The position numbers were made by a program, and so were the translations under genes. Below, in pieces: positions 51,601 to 60,600 of a DNA stretch of 64,000 nucleotides. Where the stretch lies: the NCBI GenBank assembly GCA_013397075.1, contig VWZS01007474.1, positions 241,501 through 305,500 on the forward strand, written 5' to 3'. Source of the stretch: Rhabdornis inornatus (lineage: Eukaryota > Chordata > Aves > Passeriformes > Rhabdornithidae). Positions within the stretch are counted from its first letter, which is position 1, and every line of letters begins with the position of its first letter. The notes under the pieces were generated by a model, which was not told the origin of the DNA, ran no database searches, and saw only the letters and a list, made by a program, of their open reading frames with translations.

Positions 51601-54600
51601 GGACCATGGGATGCTGCTCCCTGGCAGGAATTTTGTCCCCATATTAAACCACCCCGGGGGCTGTTGTTTCCAAACAGTCCAGGTGATTTAGTGAATATCC
51701 TCGGAGACTTAGTAAATATGCTGGGACATTTTGTAAATATCCTCTATGGTGTAATTAACACTGAGGTGATTAATTAAACACTCTGGTAGTGGCTGATTTA
51801 GCAAAGCAGCTGCTGATTGCTGCCAAACCCCCTGAGGTGGGACTGTGCCCTCGCACCTGCCCTGGTCACATCTCCAGGAACCTACCAGGGTTTTGCTTCT
51901 GCTGAGGCTCTCCAGCTCCGTGTGCAGGTTCTCCAGCTCCAGGGCTGCTGTCTGCTGGGATCGCTGGGCCTCTGCACACTTTGCTTCACTCTCTTCCAGC
52001 TGGGAAAAGTTGCAGGGAAAAATCATCATTAAAGGAGTAGAAACCATAAGCTGATGGTGCTGTCTCCGTGCCACATAGCCACGTTTATTTCCACTTCCAC
52101 AGAGCGTTTTTCCCTGCTGAAGAACACAGAATCTCCACCCTTTAAACCCGTGCTGCTCCCCAATTTGTCTGCTCCTGGTTTACAGGGCAAGCAAAGCTTC
52201 CTTGGCACCTCCCAGCACAGATCCCAACACCACTGACTGTCCTGGTGAGTCCAGCACCCAGTGCCTCCATGGCACATCCTCCCTCTTCCTCAGTGAGGTA
52301 GAGCTGGGATCATTAATTTGCAAAATTATGTGGATTACATGTAGTTCCTGATTAGAGCAATTCATGATTCGAGGTTTGCAAATGGGCTTTTCACGTGGCG
52401 TAAATTGCATTTGCAAATCCACGTGGAAGATCCCGTTTATAAACGCTAATTTGCTCTCGGGTTTTACAGCTCAGCCATTAAGATCACAAGGATCTTCAAT
52501 GGGCTGCAAACATCTGGAAGCTGCAGCGTCATCCCCAAAACTCCCCCTTTGCCTGGGAGGAGGAGTTGTCGTAGGCTGTACCCGAACATCCAGTTCCTTC
52601 CCCTGCTCCTTGGGGTTTCTTTCTTTTCCCTACCAAAAAGAAAACCAAACCCCTCTGCTCACTGCTCCTTTCCTGTGCCTGGCCCTGGTTTCCCTGTGGA
52701 GTTCCTGAGAGCAGCGGGAAAAGCTGCACGCCATGGCGAGAGTTTGAGAATTTTAGGCTGTTTTGTCAGGGTTTACTTTCTTTTTTATCTCTCTCCCTCA
52801 AAAAAAAAAAAAGAAAAAAAAAGTGGGGGGAATCATAAAATACCATAACTGGAGAAATCCTTGGCCTGCTTCCCTCCACTGTTTGGGGAGTTTGAGACCT
52901 GCCACTAGGAAAGGAATAACTTTCTTCCATCAGCTGAAAAAAAAATCTCTGTGCTTTGCTGGGATGAGTTGAAGATGCCACTCAGATCAACTCCTGGTTT
53001 TATGGCCAAGGACTTTCCCACCTGTCCAGCTGCTCCAGAAACAGCTGCATCCACAGTCAGCCCTTGGACTGGCCTCTTCCCTGCCACAATTCCCACCAAA
53101 CTCCTGATAGCTCACTCAGACAGAAAAGCATCTCCAGGACCCCTCATTAAACATCAGCTTCCAATCCACTTTGTGTAATGGAATTTTCCCACTTGGGAAG
53201 AATAAATTGAAATTCCCCCCAAAAATGCATAATGTATGAACTGTGGAACAACATTAGTTTGCTGTGAACACCATCTGTTAAATACCTGCATAAAATGGAT
53301 GCCTCAGCCTTATTAAGAAACAATGCTGCACTTCCAGCCATATGGATTTTGATTAACGGAAATGCAGCATTTTAGCAAAGTTTTTCTTCTCGTTCAGGTC
53401 CGTGGGCTGGCGGTAGGATGCATTGGCTTTTGAGAAAGTCGTCATGAATGCCATTAGAAATTGTTTCAGCTTAAAGGACAGAATAATCATGTGGCATTTT
53501 AAACACATGCAGAGTCTCAGTGTTGGTGGCACAGCAAAAACTCCACATTCCCAAAATCCAGGCTGTTTGCTCGTCTCCAAACACAAGGGAGCCAAGGACA
53601 GGCCATGGAGTGAGGGAGCCAGGGATGGACTGAATGGAATCACAGGGAGAGAGAGGGACCTCTTGCCTTGCTATGGGGACTGGGGTGTGCAGGGAGCAAG
53701 AATCCCAGAATCCCAGAATCCCAGAGTCATTCAGGCTGGGAAATACTTCCAAGGCCATCAAATCCAACCTGTGCCCCATCCCCACCTTGTCACCAGCCCA
53801 GAGCACTGAGTGCCATGTCCAGTCCTTCCTTGGACACCTCCAGGGATGGGCACTCCAAACCTCCAGAACCCCAGCCCCTTCCAGTCCCTGACCAAACTTT
53901 CCATGAGGAAATTCCTCCTGGTGTCCAACCTGAGCCTCCCCTGGCACAGTTTGATGCAGTTTCCGCTCCTGCTGTCCCTGTTCCCTGGAGCAGAGCGTGT
54001 CCCCACTGGCTGTCCCCCCGTCAGGGAATTGTGCAGAGCCACAAGGTCCCCCCTGAGCCTCCTTTTCTCCAGGCTGAGCCCCCCTAGATCTCTCAGCTGC
54101 TCTCCCTGTGACTTTACTCTCCAGAGTAAAGATTTACTTCCCCAGATCTGTTCCCCAAGTGAGCTGGGCATTATTCCCCAGAGAGATGGGGCTGGGCACT
54201 GTGAGAGGGGCAGAGGAAGCACCTCAACATCGATGTAGGTCCCTCAGATCAGCACATGGAAGGGACCTGAGGGCAGGGCCCTGCCACATTTCCCTCCCAC
54301 CAGAGACTCGGAAAAAAACAGGGGCAGTGCAACCCCTCCAGCCCCAAAGCAGGATTTGGGAAACACTGAGGGATTAATGAAGTGCAGCAGGGGGTCAATA
54401 ATATTTAACAACACATGAGTGCAAAAAATGGCCATCCCCTGCCCTGGACATCCAGGTAATGGACACAGGCAAGGGCACAGACATGGGAACGGGCACAGGA
54501 CACGCCACCAGAGCCAGCTCACCTTCCCCTTCTCCCTCAGCACAGGTGGGAACAGCTGCAGCTCACAGCTGTTATTTATGCACAACAAACCTCCCAATTA

Positions 54601-57600
54601 CATTTGGATGTTGCTGGAATTGCTCGTGCCTCCAGATTCGTTTGTTTCCAGGGGAAATGTGCAGAACAGATTAATTCCTGAGTGGTTTCAGAGGGCCAGC
54701 ATCTTCAGCTGAGCCCCTGCTCGGCACTTTGGAATACACGGCCCACAAGGGGATGGACAGCCCCGTGGTGCCTCTGTCCTACGGCAGGGAATTCCACAGG
54801 ACTAAGAGCTCACCCTGGGGCCGGGCTGGTCCCCAGCGTGGTGGCACAAGCTGGCACAGAGCTGGAGCCACCGCCCAGGTCACCCGACCCCGCTGAGCCC
54901 GGGGCTGCGTGCGCTCCAAGCACCGCAAATCCCACCCGATCCCTCTGCGGCTTCCAGCATCCCTATGGCAACGCCGCCCCAGCCCGGCCGTACGAGACAC
55001 GCAGAAACGCACCAAAGAGAAGGTAATTAACAGGAAAAGAAAGGGAAAAACACTTCAGCAGCGTTGGCTTAATTACAGGGAAGTGCTCCTTACGAGGAGA
55101 CTCTCAGCGCGCCCGCCCGGGAGTCAGCGCTCAGTCAGAGCGGGGGAGCCGGGGATGTTCCCTGCATCCCCCGCACATCCCTCCCTACCTGTTTGTGCAG
55201 CTGCTCCAGCTCCTGGGCGCTGCCCCCGGGCTCTGCTGGGGCCGCCAGCAGCAGCTGAACATCGGCCAGGAGGGCGCGGGTCCTGCGCAGGTCCCGCCGC
55301 AGCCGCTTCTCCACGTCGAAGTCGCGGTGGCCGATCTGGAGAAGGGACAGGCGGTGTCTGAGCCCTGCTGCCCCCTAAAACCTCCATCAGGCCCTTCCAC
55401 CCCACCCCAAGGTGTTCTCCACACAATTTTGGGATATTTTGGTCTGCTACACCAGAGCACTGAGTGCCACAGCCAGTTGTTCCTTGAGCACCTCCAGGGT
55501 GTTCCGTATTTTTCCCCACCAAAGAGCTCTGAAAATATTTGCCCACGCCTGGTCTCCATCAGCCACATCCTCCCCAGTGACCACCCCTGTGGCCAGAGGG
55601 ACACACAGATGTGAGAAGCACCTTAAAAAACCCACCCTCTATGTCCCCCCCTGGAGAGAGGGAGAGAGCAACCATGGCTGCAGGGATAAAGGAATTAGAA
55701 AACCACTAAATAAACAGGGGCATGGTTTCAGTGCTTGATTTCAGCATAACTGAAGAACATTTTCCATTTGGGGTGTTTTCCACGGCTCTGTTTTCAAACC
55801 CCCTCCTTCTCCTATTTTCTGTTCACTGGCTAAAATCAACTGTGTGGATTTGACCTTGTAGTCTGGTTTGGAGCTGGCTGGAATTTGCTGGAACTAGAAA
55901 TCATTGGCATCTCCATTTCCTTAATTAGTTTTCTGGGTTGGCTGTTTTCTTCCCATTTTTTAATGAACTGTCCTCTGCAAACCAGGGGGTGTTTGCAGCA
56001 CCACCACTGCTGTTCTCCTGCCATCCCTCCAGCTGCATCCTGGACGCTGCCCACATCATTTTCCTGTCCCTCAGGGTCTATCCACAACCACAGGGGATAT
56101 ATTTGGTGCCATGGTGGAACCAGCTGCCCCCTTCCCACCACTGCAGCCCAGGATTTTTAAGTGACAAAGCCAGGATTTGATTTAACAGCTGCTGCCAAAC
56201 TGTGGATGTGTCTCACAGCAATCCCAGCTGCATGGCCCCATGTCGCCTTCCCTCACACCAGGACTGCCCTTGGGGGGCTGGGGGCTGCCAGGGCAACACC
56301 TGGGGACTGTCCTGGAGGCAGAAGGGGCCTTTCCCAGCTCCTGCTGCCTCCTCATCCATCTCAGCTCCCCTCCACCAAACAAGCAGGACATGTTGGGCTG
56401 TTGTAATAATCCCCTGCTTTGATACAGTGCTATTTATTGTGACAGCTCCCAAAACATTTTCTAAGCCAGGAGCAGGAGGGATGTGTTGGATAAGCTTCAT
56501 GAGACCATTTTGTGTCTACTTGAAATATGCCCCCCACTCTGGTGCTGCAAAAATCCCAGATTCATCCCATTTAATGAACACATAGGACTGCCAGGGCTGG
56601 TGAAATGGCGAGATCCAGCTTGTGCCAACAGCCAGAGGATACAGGGCTGGGTTTCTGTCCCAGGGTGAGTGGCACTGGGACAAGGCATCAGGACAGATCC
56701 CCCGGGCTGAGCTCTGGGGAGTCCTGGGGTGCAGCACCAGCACAGTGGCACTGAGCTGGTGCCATCCTCAGCCTTGGGCAAAGGGGTCCCTCAGTCACCA
56801 GAGCTCTGGGATGGCCTCTGGGTGATGCCAAGGGATGCCCAAGCTGATAAAATGCTGCCCAAGGAGGCTGAGTCCAGCCCCTCACCTGCTACTGAACAGG
56901 AGCAGAACTGGGTGTGCTTTTGTTCAGCTGCTGCTACAGACTCATCAGAGAGGGAAAAAGGATTTGTTCACCAAATGTGCTTGGGATATAATTCCTCTGC
57001 AACGAGCAGGATTGGATAAACTGCTTTTCTAGGCAGTTGGATGCACTCCAGTGCCAGACCTGGCTAGTTTGACTCTCCTGAAACACCAGCAAAAAGCAGA
57101 TGCCTCCCCCTGCTTGGATAATTCTCCTGTACAAAAGAGAACAGTTCCCCTCTGCGGGTCCTTAGTGGGACCATGTGTGATCCCTGCAGTCCCAACACCT
57201 CCAGATCCCAGTGCCTGCTGTGGCTGGGTGGCATCTGGGAGAGATGAGGGACAGAACCCCACGAGCAGCTGCACCAACACCAGGCTGCTGCTCTGGCTGC
57301 ACTTGTTTATCCCCACTCCTGTTTTTAGGGCAGGGCATGGCCCACGGAGCAGCCCCTGGGAGGGCACTGTCCCCTTACCTGCTCACACAAGGTGCCAATG
57401 AGCCCTTCCAGGTCCTGCTTCTCGTGCAGCACCATCTGCTTCTGCTCGTGCTCCTGCTCCAGCTGCATCTCCAGCTGCCGGAGCTGTGTGGGAGGAACCC
57501 AGCCACGCTCAGTGCCACAGTGAAACCCTGGGGATTTGGCATTCCCCAGGAGAGGGAGTGCACCAAGCTCTTTGGGGACCAGGAATGGGCCATGTCCCCT

Positions 57601-60600
57601 GGAGCACCTCCTACCCCCGGCAGTGCCAGTGCAGAAGAGAGGAAGCACTCCAGGAAGCTGTAGGACACTGGGGACAGGATGGGCTATTTGAGGCACACCC
57701 AGACATGCCCAAAGGCTGCCCCTGCAGCTCTGGGGTTCGTGTTTGCACCCACCAACCTCATGGCCTTGAGGAAAAGGTAATTTTCTTACAAATCATCCCC
57801 AAACATGAAGCCCTGAGATTCGTGCCCTTGGTGTGGCTCGGGTGTTACTGGGAGCAGCAGGTCCATGTGCTGCATCACGTGTGGCTCTCACACACTGTCC
57901 CCAGCAGCCCCTCCAGCATGGCAGGGGCTCAGTCCTGCCCCAAAGCCTGATCTGCACCCCCAGGCTGTGACTGAGGCTCACCCTGGGGCACTTCCCCAGG
58001 AACATGGACCCCTGGAAGGGCCTCTGGGGAGCTTTGGGGAGCACCCAGCATCAAACCCACCCAGCAAGGACCTACCCTCTTCTGGCAGGACTTCTGCATG
58101 TCCTCCAGCTCCTCATCCTTGTCCTCCAGCTCCTTCTGGTGGATCTGCTTCATCCGCTCGATCTCCAGCTCCAGCCTCTCGTGGACCTGAAACACCCAGG
58201 GATGATGCACAGCCCCAGGGGGATGAGGATGGTGCTGGCCTGGGCTCCATGTGCCCAGTGAAGACAGACACCCCCAGTCCCCCCAGGCCCGCAGTACCTG
58301 CTCCAGGTGATCAACAGCAGCAGTTTGTCGCTCCAGCTCCTTCTTCTGCTCAGCAGCGCTGCCCTCCAGGTCCCAGAGCTTCTTCTTGAGCACAGGCACC
58401 GTGTCCGTGGCCCCAGGGGCGCTGAGCTCCTGCACTCGGCCGGCCAGCACGGCCACCTGCTGCTCCAGCCTGGCCACCTCAGCCTCCTTGTGCTGGGCAG
58501 AGCGGGGCTCAGAGCCTGGACACTCACACCCCACTCTCAGAACCCACAGCATTTCCAAAGGCATCCTCACAGCCCCCTGGAGCAGCAGCAGGGGTTGGGC
58601 AGCCCCTGCCCCACACTGACAGCCCCATCCCCACCTTTCCCTCTTGATCCTGACCTCATCTTCCCGTTCCCACGGCGTGTCCCCCATGGGTTCCCTGCAG
58701 CCCCCAGTGCCTGGGGGTGCTGGCAGCAGCCCTGGGGGTTCACCCCAGCCCCTGCCACCATGGTGGCATTTGGTGCAGCACCATCCCATGGGGCACAGAC
58801 CAGCACCTTGCCCAAGGTGGGATTGGGGATAGGGATGTGAGGAAGAGCACAAGTGACCCCCAGTGAAAACGGGGGTGGCCCTGGTTAACTGAATCATGGG
58901 ACAGTGATCACTTAGACATAGCAACAGCCCTTCTGGAAGGAGAAAGTTATTTAAACACACCGAACTGTGCTAAGAGAAATTAGAATCAATTTTCCTGATT
59001 GCCTCTGCTCTAATTGCAAAGGTAATGGCTTTGGTGCCAGAGCTGCTCCCAAAACTGGGTAGAACACAGCAAAGTGGGGTCTCCCCTCACCTCCAGGCTC
59101 TGCTGAAGTTTGCCCATCTCCCAGCGGATGCTCGTGTTCTCCTGGGATAACTTTTCACGAAGGCTCTTCTCAAAGGCAGATTGCCCCAGGACCTGGGCTA
59201 ACTGCAGGTCAAACCTGGAGGGGAGCACAGCAAGGTCAGGCTGGACAGGGCTTGGAGCAATCTGGGATAGTGGAAGGAGGATGTTCCCCCTCCATGGCAA
59301 GGGATGGAACTGGATGAGCTTTAAGGTCCTTCCAATCCAAACTAGTCTGGGATCAGACCACGTGTCAGTCACACAGAATGGGATGGAAAAATAACTCCCA
59401 GCAGCCAAAACAGATGAAACAGCTCCACCCTCACAGCAGTTGCCCACCCACCCCAATCCTCCCCATTCCCTGGCTCCTGCTCCAGCACCCCCAGCCCTCT
59501 CTATGCTCCCCCCAAACCTTCCTTACTTCTTCTGCCTCTTCTCCAGCTCGTGGCTGCGGCTCTGCTGGTTCTCAGCCAGCACCCGGGCATCCTCCAGCTC
59601 GCAGGCCAGGCGCTGGCACCGCCGCCGCAGCCGCTGCGCCCCGTCCCGTGCAGCCTGGCACGCAGCCTGAGCCTCAGCCAGCTGTGGGAGGGGACACAGG
59701 GACTGTGGGACAGGGACCCCGGGCACGGACACGTGGATGGACCCCAAGGACCCCGCAGAGGATGGACACGTGCGCCCCATGGACTCGGCAGCACGTATGT
59801 GCCGTGGAGGAGGGATCCTATAGACCTCGCAGACACCATGGCATATACACACCACAAAGGAGGGGCACATGGACCCATGGACCCCACAGGGAAGGGACCC
59901 CATAGACTCCATGGCACACTCAATTCACAGGGAAAGGACCCCACAGCACACACACCCCACAGAGGAGGGACCCATGGATCCCACACAGGAGGGATCCCAT
60001 GGCACATATACCCTACAAAGGAAGGGCACATGGACCCACACACCCCACAGAGGATGGACACATGCATCCCACACACTCCACAAAGAAGGGACACATGGGC
60101 ACGTGGATCCCACACGGGAGAGACCCCGTGGCACATGCACCCTACAAAGGAAGGGCACATGGACCCCACACACCCCACAAAGGAGGGACCCCACAGACCC
60201 CATGGCACACTCAATTCACAGAGAAAGGACCCCACAGCACACACACCCCACAGAGGAGGGACCCATGGATCCCACACAGGAGGGATCCCATGGCACATAT
60301 ACCCTACAAAGGAAGGGCACATGGACCCACACACCCCACAGAGGATGGACACATGCATCCCACACACTCCACAAAGAAGGGACACATGGGCACGTGGATC
60401 CCACACGGGAGAGACCCCGTGGCACATGCACCCTACAAAGGAAGGGCACATGGACCCCACACACCCCACAAAGGAGGGACCCCACAGACCCCATGGCACA
60501 CTCAATTCACAGGGGAGGGACCTCACAGCACACACACCCCACAAAGAAGGGCACATGGACCCCACACACCGCACAGAGGAGAAATCCCACTGACCCAACA

